A stretch of 64,000 nucleotides of DNA from Pseudanabaena sp. BC1403 (GTDB taxonomy: Bacteria > Cyanobacteriota > Cyanobacteriia > Pseudanabaenales > Pseudanabaenaceae), in assembly GCF_002914585.1 (NCBI RefSeq), contig NZ_PDDM01000023.1, positions 29,266 through 93,265 of the forward strand. Direction: 5' to 3'. The first letter of the stretch is position 1. Every line of letters starts with the position of its first letter. The position numbers were made by a program, and so were the translations under genes. Below the pieces are notes generated by a model. That model was not told the DNA's origin. It saw nothing but the letters and a program-made list of their open reading frames with translations, and ran no database searches. Positions 53,536-63,063 of this stretch are shown here, one piece after another.

Positions 53536-53588
53536 AGTTGTATGAGAGAGTGAGACGCTACAGCCACTTACTCTCGATACTTGACTTC

Positions 53589-56500
53589 ATGCTAAGTTCC
53601 ATCATTAAATGGGCGATCGCTCGACGTTGGTTGGTTGTTTTTGGGGCGATGATTCTTAGCATTTGGATATTTCGTACCATTGTCCAAATGCCATTGGACG
53701 TATTTCCTCCCTTTGCACCACCACAAGTTGAGATTCAAACAGAAGCCGCAGGATTAGCCCCTGAAGAAGTGGAATCGCTGGTAACATTGCCTATTGAGAG
53801 CGCCATTAATGGCACTGCGGGAGTAACTGCGGTGCGTTCATCTAGTGCTGCTAGTATCTCAGTAGTGCGCGTGATTTTTAACTGGGGAACCGATATTTAC
53901 CAAGCTCGACAATTGGTAACGGAACGCTTACAGGCGGCTCGGAGCAAATTACCCGCATCTGTGGAAACTCCCCAAATTGCTCCCATCAGTTCGCCGATTG
54001 GAACGATTGTCACCTATGCCTTTACTTCTAAAAACAATGACTTGATGGAAGTGCGGCGGTTTGTTGATTGGCAAGTTACAAATCGATTGCTAGCAGTGTC
54101 AGGGGTTGCCCAAGTGATTGTCTTTGGCGGCGATGTGCGGCAATATCAAGTTCTCGTTGCACCTGAAAAATTACAGGCTTTTAATGTATCGCTGCAAGAG
54201 GTGTCGGATGCAGTGGCAGCGGCAAATGTGAATGCTGCGGGTGGTTATTTGATTACGTCCGATCGCGAAAAATTGATTCGAGGGATTGGGCGCATTGAGG
54301 ATATTGAGGCTCTCAAACAATCGGTAATTACGGCTCGTAATGGTGTGCCAGTCAGGATTAGCGATGTCGCTGATGTAAAGATTGGTGCAGCCGTGAAGCG
54401 GGGTGATGCTAGTGTGAATACCGAAAAAGCGGTCGTGGCGATTATCAATAAACAGCCGCAAGCGGATACGCCCACCGTCACCCATGCCGTAGAAGCTGCC
54501 ATGAATGAGGTGAAGGCAGGATTACCTGAGGGCATTAAAATTAACACCACTTTCCGTCAAGAAGCTTATATCGATGCGTCGATTGAGAATGTGCAGGAAG
54601 CCTTAATCGAAGGAAGTATTATCGTTGCCCTAATTTTGATCCCATTCTTGATGAACTGGCGGAACTTATTGGTATGTTTGGCAGCTTTGCCTTTGTCTTT
54701 ATTGATTGGGGTGATGGCACTTAACTGGCTAGGACAGGGATTGAATACGATGACACTAGGCGGTTTGGCGGTGGCGATCGGTTCGGCGGTGGATGATGCG
54801 ATCGTTGATGCTGAAAATGTGTACCGATGTCTGCGGGAAAACAAGCATTCTGATCATCCTAGACCAGTTTTAGAGGTGGTTTTTGATGGATGTCAGGAAG
54901 TGCGCGATTCAGTATTTGGAGCCACGATTATTACAATCGTTGTCTTCTCCCCCATCTTTGCGCTCACTGGTGTGGAAGGAAGCATTTTTATTCCGATGGG
55001 TTTGGGTTACTTAGCCGCAGTATTGGCATCTAGCTTTGTGGCGCTCACAGTCACTCCTGCCCTCTGTGCGATTTTGCTACCTTATGGACATCTGCCTGAG
55101 CGAGAACCTTGGGTAGCGAGGTTTTTCAAAAAACTTTATCTGCCACTAATCAAATTTGCGATGCTGCGATCGCAAATTATCATCGGCATAGCAGCAGCGA
55201 GTTTAGTCGTATCAGCGATCGTGGTTCCATCCTTTGGTCGCATCTTTCTGCCCGAATTTCAGGAGCAATCGCTGGTTAATACATTACTGCTCTACCCAGG
55301 TTCTTCCCTAGAAGCAACCAACAGCGCCGCCTCAGTACTAGAACATAAGCTGAAAGACAATCCTAAATTCCAAAACATTCAAGTGCGTTCTGGTCGGGCG
55401 GAAGGTGATGCTGATGCCGCTGGGGTAAACTTGGCGCATGTCGATGTGGAGTTGAGTGAGATGGGCATGAAGGATCGCAAAGCAAGCATTGATTTATTGC
55501 GCCAAGAGTTTGGGAAGGTGATCGGAGCGGCTCCAAATGTCGGCGGATTTATTTCGCACCGCATGGATGAAGTGTTGTCTGGGGTCAGAAGTGCGATCGC
55601 GGTCAAGATTTTTGGTGCGGAACTAGAGCAACTTCGCACTTTAGGACAGCAAATAAATGATGTCATGCGATCGGTTGAAGGTGTAGTCGATTTGCAACTA
55701 GAACCGCAGATTCCTGTAGAACAAATTCAAATTAAATTTGATCGCATTGCAGCGGCAAGATATGGTTTGACCATTGGCAAGCTTTCAGAAACAGTTGAAA
55801 CAGCTTTAAATGGAAAAGTAGTTTCCCAAGTTCTAGAACAACAGCAAACTTTCGATCTTGTAGTATGGCTGAAGCCCGAAGCTCGCCAAAGCTTAGATCA
55901 GATCGGCAATCTGATGGTGGATACTCCCACTGGAAATAAAATTCCATTGGCGCAAGTTGCCAAAGTTATCGATGGTAAGGGTGCAAATACGATTAATCGT
56001 GAAAATGTATCGCGATTAATCGTCGTGGCGGCAAATGCACAGGGGCGAGATTTGAGATCGGTCGTGAATGACATTCAGGCAAAAGTGAAACAACAGGTGC
56101 AGATTCCTGCGGGTTACTACATCCAATATGCGGGACAATTTGAAGCTGAAGGAAGGGCTTCACAAAATATTGTGCTGTTCAGCGCGATCGCCTTCGTGGT
56201 GATTACGGTGATCATGTATCTCTCAGTCAAATCAGTTGCGTCCACTGTGATGATTATGATTAATCTGCCCCTAGCAATGGTGGGCGGTGTGATTGCTGTG
56301 GCACTGACGGGCGGCGTTTTGTCGATCGCATCCTTGGTCGGTTTTGTGACTCTCTTCGGGGTTGCAACCCGCAACGGGCTATTGCTAGTAGATAACTACA
56401 ACACCAAATTTGCGTCAGGAATGCCCTTAAGAGATCTATTGATCCAAGGCTCAATGGAACGACTCAACGCCATCCTGATGACTGCGTTCACTTCCGCCCT

Positions 56501-56681
56501 AGGATTAGCGCCCCTAGTTGTGGCAGGTGGTGCGGGTAAGGAATTACTACAACCCCTATCCATCGTGGTTTTGGGCGGTTTATTTACTTCCACTGCGCTC
56601 ACCTTGCTCGTACTTCCAGCGATCTACTCTCGGTTCTGGAAATACCTCGTACCCAAATCAAAACCATCTCTCAATACATAA
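53589..56681 (+). CDS. Heavy-metal efflux RND pump (CzcA/CusA/CopA/NrsA family)
   Basis: Start at ATG 53589 gives the standard N-terminus MLSSIIKWAIARRWLVVFGA; the upstream TTG frame from 53538 is not conserved-looking. 1030 residues with twelve expected membrane helices and two large periplasmic loops. The helix-4 metal/proton motif near residue 396 reads AIGSAVDDAIVDAEN, closer to the AIG form of monovalent-metal (Cu/Ag) pumps than to the DFG form of Zn/Co/Ni pumps. Copper is therefore a better guess than nickel, but not certain. The adaptor lies 2 kb upstream, and the lipoprotein and two-component system follow. Confidence 0.92.
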   Translation: MLSSIIKWAIARRWLVVFGAMILSIWIFRTIVQMPLDVFPPFAPPQVEIQTEAAGLAPEEVESLVTLPIESAINGTAGVTAVRSSSAASISVVRVIFNWGTDIYQARQLVTERLQAARSKLPASVETPQIAPISSPIGTIVTYAFTSKNNDLMEVRRFVDWQVTNRLLAVSGVAQVIVFGGDVRQYQVLVAPEKLQAFNVSLQEVSDAVAAANVNAAGGYLITSDREKLIRGIGRIEDIEALKQSVITARNGVPVRISDVADVKIGAAVKRGDASVNTEKAVVAIINKQPQADTPTVTHAVEAAMNEVKAGLPEGIKINTTFRQEAYIDASIENVQEALIEGSIIVALILIPFLMNWRNLLVCLAALPLSLLIGVMALNWLGQGLNTMTLGGLAVAIGSAVDDAIVDAENVYRCLRENKHSDHPRPVLEVVFDGCQEVRDSVFGATIITIVVFSPIFALTGVEGSIFIPMGLGYLAAVLASSFVALTVTPALCAILLPYGHLPEREPWVARFFKKLYLPLIKFAMLRSQIIIGIAAASLVVSAIVVPSFGRIFLPEFQEQSLVNTLLLYPGSSLEATNSAASVLEHKLKDNPKFQNIQVRSGRAEGDADAAGVNLAHVDVELSEMGMKDRKASIDLLRQEFGKVIGAAPNVGGFISHRMDEVLSGVRSAIAVKIFGAELEQLRTLGQQINDVMRSVEGVVDLQLEPQIPVEQIQIKFDRIAAARYGLTIGKLSETVETALNGKVVSQVLEQQQTFDLVVWLKPEARQSLDQIGNLMVDTPTGNKIPLAQVAKVIDGKGANTINRENVSRLIVVAANAQGRDLRSVVNDIQAKVKQQVQIPAGYYIQYAGQFEAEGRASQNIVLFSAIAFVVITVIMYLSVKSVASTVMIMINLPLAMVGGVIAVALTGGVLSIASLVGFVTLFGVATRNGLLLVDNYNTKFASGMPLRDLLIQGSMERLNAILMTAFTSALGLAPLVVAGGAGKELLQPLSIVVLGGLFTSTALTLLVLPAIYSRFWKYLVPKSKPSLNT

Positions 56682-56683
56682 TT

Positions 56684-56712
56684 AGTGTTGCGCGGCTAAG
56701 CCGCGCAACACT
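56684..56712 (+). terminator. Hairpin after the RND pump gene
   Basis: AGTGTTGCGCGGC pairs perfectly with its complement around TAA, 2 bp after the stop codon, with A/T-rich flanks that extend the symmetry imperfectly. It may attenuate transcription into the lipoprotein gene. Confidence 0.7.
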
Positions 56713-56744
56713 TACTAATTAATAACTAAATGGAGCTTATTACT

Positions 56745-57284
56745 ATGCGATCGCTAAAATCTTTGAAATCTCTCACAATCTCGCCAGTACTGATCGGCAT
56801 CATTGCGATCGCCGCATGTTCTAGTCCTACCCCAGAGACAAAATCATCGCCGTCCAATCCTATCCCAACTCCAGCTAATACCATCGAACCAACCAAAGCC
56901 ACTGCAACAAAAAATATTGACAAAGTCAGTGAGAAGCCCAGTGATAAAACCAGTGAGAATCATGGGAAACCTAATCAAGGCGGACAAGTTGTTGAAGTTG
57001 GTGCATACCATTTAGAATTGGTCGCGATCAACGAAGATGGGGGTGTGCATATCGATCTATTTTTGCAAAATGGCAGTGACCATTCACCAATTCCTGATGC
57101 AAAAGTAAGCGCACAGGTACAACTCCCCAATGGCACAAAAAAATCTCTGGATATGCCATATAAGGCGGATGGAAAACATTATGGAGCATTGTTGTCTGAA
57201 ACAATTGCAGGGGAATACAAGGTCGTAATCCTCAGCGAAATTAAAGGTGAGAAGATCAATGGTAGATTTGCTTTTAAGCGATAA
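56745..57284 (+). CDS. Lipoprotein associated with the metal-efflux system
   Basis: I choose ATG 56745, with GGAG nine nt upstream; 56730 is also in frame. The N-terminus carries a lipobox (IIAIAAC then SSP), followed by a Pro/Thr/Lys-rich linker and a ~95-residue beta-rich domain (VVEVGAYHLELVAINEDGGVH; HSPIPDAKVSAQVQLPNG; GEYKVVILSEIKGEKINGRF) with several His residues. The fold looks similar to FixH/YtkA-like periplasmic domains. Cyanobacterial pumps of this group often have a third small exported protein of unknown function. It is co-directional with pump and regulator. Confidence 0.75.
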   Translation: MRSLKSLKSLTISPVLIGIIAIAACSSPTPETKSSPSNPIPTPANTIEPTKATATKNIDKVSEKPSDKTSENHGKPNQGGQVVEVGAYHLELVAINEDGGVHIDLFLQNGSDHSPIPDAKVSAQVQLPNGTKKSLDMPYKADGKHYGALLSETIAGEYKVVILSEIKGEKINGRFAFKR

Positions 57285-57348
57285 GGTTTTTGTAATGGGA
57301 GGCGCAAAGCGCTGCACATTACGGGATTACAAATACTAGAAGTAACCT

Positions 57349-58053
57349 ATGCGAATTCTATTAGTGGAAGATGAACCTGACCTTGGCGCAGCGATCGCAA
57401 ATCGTTTGCGGCAAGAAAAGTATGTTGTGGATTGGGCAAAGGATGGCTCTGAGGCTTGGAACTATCTGGAGAGTCAATGGACGCAATATACAGTCGGGAT
57501 TTTTGATTGGATGTTGCCGCGTTTGTCAGGTTTAGAATTATGTAAGAAATTGCGATCGCAAAAAAGTACCTTACCAATTTTAATGCTCACCGCCAAAGAT
57601 AGCATCGAAGATCGAGTCATTGGGCTAGATGCAGGAGCCGATGACTATCTGGTGAAACCTTTCGGGATGGTCGAGTTACTGGCGCGATTGCGTGCATTGC
57701 AAAGGCGATCGCCCCAATTGCAAGCGATACAATTAAAAGTCGGAAATCTTACCCTTGATTACAATACTGCCACGGTTTCTTCTGAAGATATTAATGGCAA
57801 ATCCACGCAAGTTTTCCTCACTGCTAAAGAGTTTCAGCTTTTGGAATATTTCATGCAGCGTCCCAATCAAATTATTTCTCGCGATCAAATCCTCTATCAA
57901 CTATGGGAAATCCAATCGGAGCCAGAAAGCAATGTGGTCGCTGCCCAAATGCGTTTACTAAGGCGCAAACTTGCGGATAGTAATTGTTTGCTTTCCATTG
58001 AAACTATCTATGGATTGGGGTATCGCCTAAATGAAGCAAATGAACCAAAATAA
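57349..58053 (+). CDS. OmpR-family response regulator of the metal-efflux cluster
   Basis: 234 residues. Receiver domain with LLVEDEPD, Asp53 in GIFDWMLPR, Thr in MLTAKDS and Lys in YLVKPFG. The winged-helix effector domain contains LTAKEFQLLEYFMQRPNQII and VVAAQMRLLRRKL. It overlaps the sensor kinase gene by 23 bp. The tandem TTTCAT sites upstream of the adaptor and pump genes are its probable targets. It belongs to the CopR/NrsR-like group by context. Confidence 0.93.
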   Translation: MRILLVEDEPDLGAAIANRLRQEKYVVDWAKDGSEAWNYLESQWTQYTVGIFDWMLPRLSGLELCKKLRSQKSTLPILMLTAKDSIEDRVIGLDAGADDYLVKPFGMVELLARLRALQRRSPQLQAIQLKVGNLTLDYNTATVSSEDINGKSTQVFLTAKEFQLLEYFMQRPNQIISRDQILYQLWEIQSEPESNVVAAQMRLLRRKLADSNCLLSIETIYGLGYRLNEANEPK

Positions 58054-59374
58054 TTTATTCTTTCGCGCCCGTTGGCGGCTTGCTATCTGGTATTCAGGTG
58101 TGATGGGCATCATTCTTTGTCTCGCAGGAGCAGGAGCCTATCAGATGATGGTTCATGCCCATTGGCAAGGATTACAAGACGAGATCGAAGCAGTGGCAGG
58201 AACTCTGCATGATGCGCTTGAGCCAATGCTGCAACAGCCTGATCAGATGAATCCTTATGTTCAGAATGTACTTCCCAATCTCTGTTTAGTAAGTGAACCA
58301 TGCGATAATTCTCCACAAAATCAGAGCGAGCGACATATTCTTGGTGTCACCCAGACCAATGATTATTACATCCATTTTCGCGATCGCAACTACCAGACCA
58401 TCGCCACGGTTGGTAACCTGCCAGAAGCAGAAGTAAATAGGGGAGTCATTTGGCAAATACTCCGAGATCCGCAAGGCAGGAACTATTATCAATTCTCACT
58501 ATTGCTCAAAAACTCAGCAGGATTACCTTGGGGCTATATGCAAATCGGGCGATCGATGGCAGATTATGATCGCCATTTAAGCGAGTCAAGACTAGCGCTA
58601 TTATTGGGACTACCCATTGGATTTGTGGCGATCGCGATCGCCAGTTGGTATTTAGCCAAAATCGCTATGCAACCCGTTTATACCTCTTATCAACAGATCC
58701 AACAATTCACCACTGATGTTGCCCATGAGTTACGCACACCCCTCGCCGCCATCCAAGCTACGGTTGAATCATCCTTAGCGATGGATGTACTTCCAGAAAC
58801 TGATTCTCGCAATGTCTTAAATGTGATTGAGCGCCAAAATAGTCGCCTGTCTCAACTAGTTGGAGATTTATTGCTATTGTCTCGATTAGATATCGAGACG
58901 AATTCACCCAATTTATCACACTGTTGTCTGAACGATATCCTCAGCGATCTTGTCGAAGAATTAGCACCCCTAGCTCTAGCTTCAGACATTATCCTAAATC
59001 TCGATCTCAAAACTGAAACACGCATATTTGTGATGGGCAATGAGTCTCAGCTATATCGGCTATTCTCTAATCTCATCGCCAACGCTATACAATATTCCAA
59101 TCTAAATGGAACTGTTTCTATTTCCCTGACTCTCCAAGATCGCGATGCGATCGCCCAAATCCGCGATACAGGTATCGGCATCGCTGAGCAAGATTTGCCA
59201 CATATTTTTGATCGCTTTTATCGAGTAAATAGCGATCGCTCACGTGCTACAGGCGGTTCTGGGTTGGGACTAGCCATTGCCAAGGCGATCGCCAATAGGC
59301 ATCGCGGGAATATTCAGGTAACTAGCGAATTAGGAAAAGGCAGCAAATTTATAGTTTCTTTCAAGTCAATTTAA
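58031..59374 (+). CDS. Membrane sensor histidine kinase of the metal-efflux cluster
   Basis: 447 residues. TM1 (about 17-40) and TM2 (about 188-210) bound a ~145-residue periplasmic sensor domain. HisKA follows with His232 in VAHELRTPLAAIQA, and then HATPase_c with NLIANAIQYSN, DTGIGIAEQDL and GGSGLGLAIAKAI. The periplasmic domain includes two cysteines (LCLVSEPC) that could bind metal or form a disulfide. It phosphorylates the overlapping upstream regulator. The sensed metal is inferred from the pump. Confidence 0.92.
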   Translation: MKQMNQNNLFFRARWRLAIWYSGVMGIILCLAGAGAYQMMVHAHWQGLQDEIEAVAGTLHDALEPMLQQPDQMNPYVQNVLPNLCLVSEPCDNSPQNQSERHILGVTQTNDYYIHFRDRNYQTIATVGNLPEAEVNRGVIWQILRDPQGRNYYQFSLLLKNSAGLPWGYMQIGRSMADYDRHLSESRLALLLGLPIGFVAIAIASWYLAKIAMQPVYTSYQQIQQFTTDVAHELRTPLAAIQATVESSLAMDVLPETDSRNVLNVIERQNSRLSQLVGDLLLLSRLDIETNSPNLSHCCLNDILSDLVEELAPLALASDIILNLDLKTETRIFVMGNESQLYRLFSNLIANAIQYSNLNGTVSISLTLQDRDAIAQIRDTGIGIAEQDLPHIFDRFYRVNSDRSRATGGSGLGLAIAKAIANRHRGNIQVTSELGKGSKFIVSFKSI

Positions 59375-59380
59375 TACACA

Positions 59381-59428
59381 CTTAAGAAGCCTGTACGGCC
59401 TGCTCAGAAAGCCGTACAGGCTTCTAAG
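59381..59428. terminator. Bidirectional hairpin between kinase and cysK genes
   Basis: CTTAAGAAGCCTGTACGGC and GCCGTACAGGCTTCTAAG pair with one bulged base around an 11-nt loop. It lies 7 bp after the kinase stop and 34 bp before the converging cysK end. Confidence 0.65.
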
Positions 59429-59461
59429 AAGCCTTTGCAATGGGAGTACAAGTCAGAAGTG

Positions 59462-60415
59462 TTAACTCAGCGCCATCAATTCAGGATCTTGGAATAGAGG
59501 CGTACTCAAATAACGTTCGCCAAAACTAGGCTGAATCATCACCACCATTTTGCCAGCATTCTCAGGACGCTTGGCAATTTGTACTGCTGCATAAAGGGCT
59601 GCTCCACTAGAGATTCCTGATAGAAGCCCTTCTTCACGCGCTAACCTGCGTCCATAGGCGATCGCTTGATCGTCAGTCACAGGAATAATCTCGTCAATCA
59701 GTTCAGTTTTTAAAACTTCAGGGATAAATCCCGCACCGATGCCTTGGATTTTGTGGGGTCCTGGGCGACTGCCTGCTAAGACTTGGCTATTTGCTGGCTC
59801 GACTGCGATCGCTTTAAACGATGGCTTGCGTGATTTAATCACCTCAGCAATCCCTGTAATCGTACCGCCAGTGCCAACGCCCGAAATCAGAAAGTCAACT
59901 TGTCCTTCAGTATCTTCCCAAATTTCTTCAGCAGTAGTCTTGCGATGGATCGCAGGATTAGATGGATTACGGAACTGTTGCAACATATAGGCATCGGGAG
60001 TGCTTTCGCTGATTTCCTTAGCGCGACGGATTGCACCGCCCATGCCTTCAGTCCCAGGGGTTAATTCGAGGGTGGCTCCATAGGCGCGTAACATCGATCG
60101 CCTTTCCATACTCATCGTTTCAGGCATGGTCAAGATTAATTTATAACCCTTTGCCGCAGCAACCATCGCCAGCGCGATCCCTGTATTACCCGAAGTAGGC
60201 TCGACCAAAATTGTCTTATTTGGCGAAATTAAGCCCTGTTCTTCGGCTTCTTGGATCATGTTCACGCCAATCCGATCCTTGACAGAGGCGGCGGGATTCA
60301 TGCCCTCTAGTTTGACAATAATTCGCGCCACGCAGCCTTCAGCCTTGGGGATGCGCTGCAATTCGACCAGTGGGGTACGTCCGACTAATTCGGTTATGTT
60401 ATTGGCGATTTTCAT
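59462..60415 (-). CDS. cysK: Cysteine synthase (O-acetylserine sulfhydrylase)
   Basis: PLP enzyme making cysteine from O-acetylserine and sulfide. 317 residues. PLP-binding Lys46 in [11 protein letters not shown], the substrate loop [23 protein letters not shown], the phosphate-binding [10 protein letters not shown], and GISSGAAL with the PLP-N1 Ser. The C-terminus ([13 protein letters not shown]) is normal. The SVKDR and QQF blocks point to CysK rather than CysM. It is monocistronic and faces the efflux cluster; the 231 bp upstream contains HIP1 sites only. Confidence 0.96.
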   Translation of the reverse strand: MKIANNITELVGRTPLVELQRIPKAEGCVARIIVKLEGMNPAASVKDRIGVNMIQEAEEQGLISPNKTILVEPTSGNTGIALAMVAAAKGYKLILTMPETMSMERRSMLRAYGATLELTPGTEGMGGAIRRAKEISESTPDAYMLQQFRNPSNPAIHRKTTAEEIWEDTEGQVDFLISGVGTGGTITGIAEVIKSRKPSFKAIAVEPANSQVLAGSRPGPHKIQGIGAGFIPEVLKTELIDEIIPVTDDQAIAYGRRLAREEGLLSGISSGAALYAAVQIAKRPENAGKMVVMIQPSFGERYLSTPLFQDPELMALS

Positions 60416-60646
60416 AGATAAATGCTAACCGTAAATGCTTAAGAGATTGCGAGTAAATGAGCTTGTAGTCAACTTTAGAGCATTTTTGAAGTCTTTGGAA
60501 TTTCTTGATATAAAGTAGCGATCGCTGCTTTTATCTCCCAAAAGCTACACACACTAACCCTTTTCGGCTTTAATAGGTATATTGCGATCGCAAAAAAATT
60601 TCACAACATCATCACAAACTTATTAATTAATATTAAACAAACTCCT

Positions 60647-61054
60647 ATGGCTGCTACTTTAAAAGATTTTTTAGAAGAATGTCACACTCTCGGCTTAGTC
60701 CGCTTGATCGTCACCAGTGATGCGGGTGTGCTGGAAGCAAGGGTAAATATCGAGAAGCTTTTTTACGCGGAACTCCCCAAGGGCAAGTATGCGAATATGC
60801 ATTCTGAGCATATCGAGTTTCACCTAAACATAGACAAAATCACCGATGTCCGCTTTGAAACAGGCGAAGCCAAACGCGGCAATTTCACTACCTACGCTAT
60901 CCGCTTCCTTGATGCCGATGACAAGGCTCAAATGAGCGCTTTCCTGCAATGGGGTAAACCAGGTGAATATGCCGAAGGTCAAGTTGAAGCATGGTCTGCG
61001 CTCAAAGACAAGTACAGCGAAACTTGGAAGCCTGAGCCTGTTGAGAAAGTGTAG
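60647..61054 (+). CDS. Conserved cyanobacterial protein, possibly HutX/ChuX-like
   Basis: 135 residues, soluble. It reads LKDFLEECHTLGLVRLIVTSDAGVLEA, KLFYAELPKGKYANMHSEHIEFHLN, TDVRFETGEAKRGNFTTYAIRFLD and LQWGKPGEYAEGQVEAW. I recall very similar proteins across cyanobacteria, sometimes annotated as haem-utilisation (ChuX/HutX) relatives. The beta-rich body with His residues in MHSEHIEFHL would suit that fold, but the annotation is uncertain. It is a single gene. Confidence 0.7.
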   Translation: MAATLKDFLEECHTLGLVRLIVTSDAGVLEARVNIEKLFYAELPKGKYANMHSEHIEFHLNIDKITDVRFETGEAKRGNFTTYAIRFLDADDKAQMSAFLQWGKPGEYAEGQVEAWSALKDKYSETWKPEPVEKV

Positions 61055-61121
61055 GAAATATCTTGTATTTCTAAGCTATATTATTTGTTAGATAAACCTA
61101 CAGTAAAAAATAAGTTTTCGT

Positions 61122-62378
61122 ATGGGAAAAGCTGTTATGTCCACTCTAAAACTTTTTGAAAAAGAAGAAGAGGAGCTAAAGTTTTTTGAAGAAAATGAAG
61201 ACTCAGATAATAGTTCTAATAATTCTCTAGAACTATTAGAAGAGATTGCAGAAATTCTTGTGACTGGAACTGATTGGACAACAGCAACTTTACTAGATCA
61301 ACTTGTCCGAGAAAATATTCAACTGAATCCAAGATTTCAAAGACGTGATGCATGGAATATTGTAAGAAAAAGTAGATTTATAGAATCAATTATTCTTGGA
61401 TTTCCTATACCACATATAGTGTTAGCATCTAACCAAAAAGAACGAGGCAAATTTGTTGTTCTTGATGGTAAACAACGCCTACTTACGATTCTTCAGTTCT
61501 ATGGCAGGAGCGAAACAAAAAATAATAATTTCTCTTTGAGAGGACTAGAATTTAGGCAAGATCTAAATGGTCTTTCATATAAAGATTTAGAAAACAACTC
61601 GGATTATGCTTCTATAATTGCGCCTCTTGATAATCAAACTATTCGCACTACTTTGATCAGAAATTGGCATACCGAATCTTTCCTTTATAAAATCTTTTTA
61701 CGCCTAAACGTTGAAAGTACTCCATTATCGCCTCAAGAACTCAGGCAAGCACTTCATCCAGGTGACTTTGTTAATTTCTTAGATGATCAGTCTGTAAATA
61801 GCCAATCATTGAGGCGGATTTTTAAGTCAAAAGAGCCTGATTTTAGAATGAGAGACAATGAATTACTTATGAGATATATGGGATTTCATTATTTCTTGCC
61901 TGAGTATCGTGGCACATTAAAAGCTTTTTTAGATATGACTTGTAAAAGGCTTAATAAAGAATGGGAGAATAAAGCAGATGATATTAGGGAGGCTGCAAAT
62001 CAGTTTGAATGCGCTGTAGAATCAACTATCGATATATTCGGAGAAAAAAATTTCTCTCGTATGTGGCTAAGTAACTCACGAACATATCGTAGTCAATTTA
62101 ATAGAGCAATTTTAGATACTATGGTTTTCTACTTTTCTGATCCTATTATTAGAAAGGGAGCAATAACAAAAAAAAAGGCAATAGACAATGCATTTAAGGA
62201 AATATGTTCTTCTACTAGCAATGGATTTAGAGAATCCGTTGAGGGTAACACAAAAAATATAGGAGAGACTTACACTCGTCTTTCAGTTTGGGGTAAAGCC
62301 CTTAGAGAAGTGTTGGGTATAGATTTTAATGTACCTGAACTGTTAGAAAATCGTATATTTTTTAATGGGCTGCATTAA
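61122..62378 (+). CDS. DUF262-domain protein (GmrSD/ParB-like nuclease family)
   Basis: 418 residues. An acidic N-terminus (EEEELKFFEENEDSDNSS) is followed by the DUF262 core: QLVRENIQLNPRFQRRDAWN, RKSRFIESIILGFPIPHIVL and the signature FVVLDGKQRLLTILQFYGR (DGKQR at 115-119), then FLRLNVESTPLSPQELRQAL. DUF262 is the GmrS-like ParB/sulfiredoxin-fold domain that hydrolyses NTP and supports DNA cleavage in type IV restriction. The DUF1524 HNH half is missing; the C-terminal ~200 residues are helical. A HEPN gene follows after 13 bp, so the two form a unit. Confidence 0.85.
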   Translation: MGKAVMSTLKLFEKEEEELKFFEENEDSDNSSNNSLELLEEIAEILVTGTDWTTATLLDQLVRENIQLNPRFQRRDAWNIVRKSRFIESIILGFPIPHIVLASNQKERGKFVVLDGKQRLLTILQFYGRSETKNNNFSLRGLEFRQDLNGLSYKDLENNSDYASIIAPLDNQTIRTTLIRNWHTESFLYKIFLRLNVESTPLSPQELRQALHPGDFVNFLDDQSVNSQSLRRIFKSKEPDFRMRDNELLMRYMGFHYFLPEYRGTLKAFLDMTCKRLNKEWENKADDIREAANQFECAVESTIDIFGEKNFSRMWLSNSRTYRSQFNRAILDTMVFYFSDPIIRKGAITKKKAIDNAFKEICSSTSNGFRESVEGNTKNIGETYTRLSVWGKALREVLGIDFNVPELLENRIFFNGLH

Positions 62379-62391
62379 CTAATTGCTTTAT

Positions 62392-63030
62392 ATGCCAAAA
62401 TCTATAAGATTTCGTGTTTTAGAAAGAGAATTACTTAGGCTCAAGAAACAATTTCTTCCAAGAATCAGTCCTACTGGTTTATATTCTGACAGAAAAATAG
62501 CATTAACTATTGCGTATATAGTACTTGCTCACGCTGAAATAGAAGCTTATTTTGAAGATAGAGTTTGGGAAACAGCTCTTCACGCAAAGAGGCAATGGGA
62601 TTCCCAACGTGTTGCAAGTCGCACATTAATTTGTCTTGTTACATTTTCTGGTCAAAAGATGGAATTACCACCTGATACGCTTACTCCTGTACAAGGATCT
62701 AGGACTATTCCTGATGACAGAATAAAAATTGATAAAAAGATAGAAATAGCAGTTAATGCGTTTAGAGGAGTTATTCATCAAAATCACGGACTTAAAGAAG
62801 CTAATCTTCTAGCATTATTGTTGCCAATAGGTATAGACAGCAATGACTTAGATCCTGCAATGCTTGCTACTATGAATACTTTTGGTCAACAACGAGGGCT
62901 CGTTGCTCACTCATCCGCAACATCTTACAGAGCAACCCAAATACCTGATCCTGCTAACGAATTGAGTAAGATACAGCAAATTACTCAAGAAATTTTGAGA
63001 TTAGATAGTTTAATAAGCAATTTAATGTAG
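62392..63030 (+). CDS. HEPN-domain protein (RiboL-PSP/MAE_28990-like)
   Basis: 212 residues from ATG 62392; a TTG at 62383 is in frame but less likely. All-helical, with IAYIVLAHAEIEAYFEDRVWE near the N-terminus (a helix typical of RiboL-PSP HEPN proteins) and the R-x4-H catalytic motif RGLVAH at about 168-173 (TFGQQRGLVAHSS). Such HEPN proteins are predicted RNases. The pairing with a DUF262 gene suggests a two-component toxin or anti-phage unit in which DUF262 acts as sensor or switch; that is inference. Confidence 0.75.
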   Translation: MPKSIRFRVLERELLRLKKQFLPRISPTGLYSDRKIALTIAYIVLAHAEIEAYFEDRVWETALHAKRQWDSQRVASRTLICLVTFSGQKMELPPDTLTPVQGSRTIPDDRIKIDKKIEIAVNAFRGVIHQNHGLKEANLLALLLPIGIDSNDLDPAMLATMNTFGQQRGLVAHSSATSYRATQIPDPANELSKIQQITQEILRLDSLISNLM

Positions 63031-63063
63031 AAAATCTAGACTATTAACATAGTTAGAAATCAT

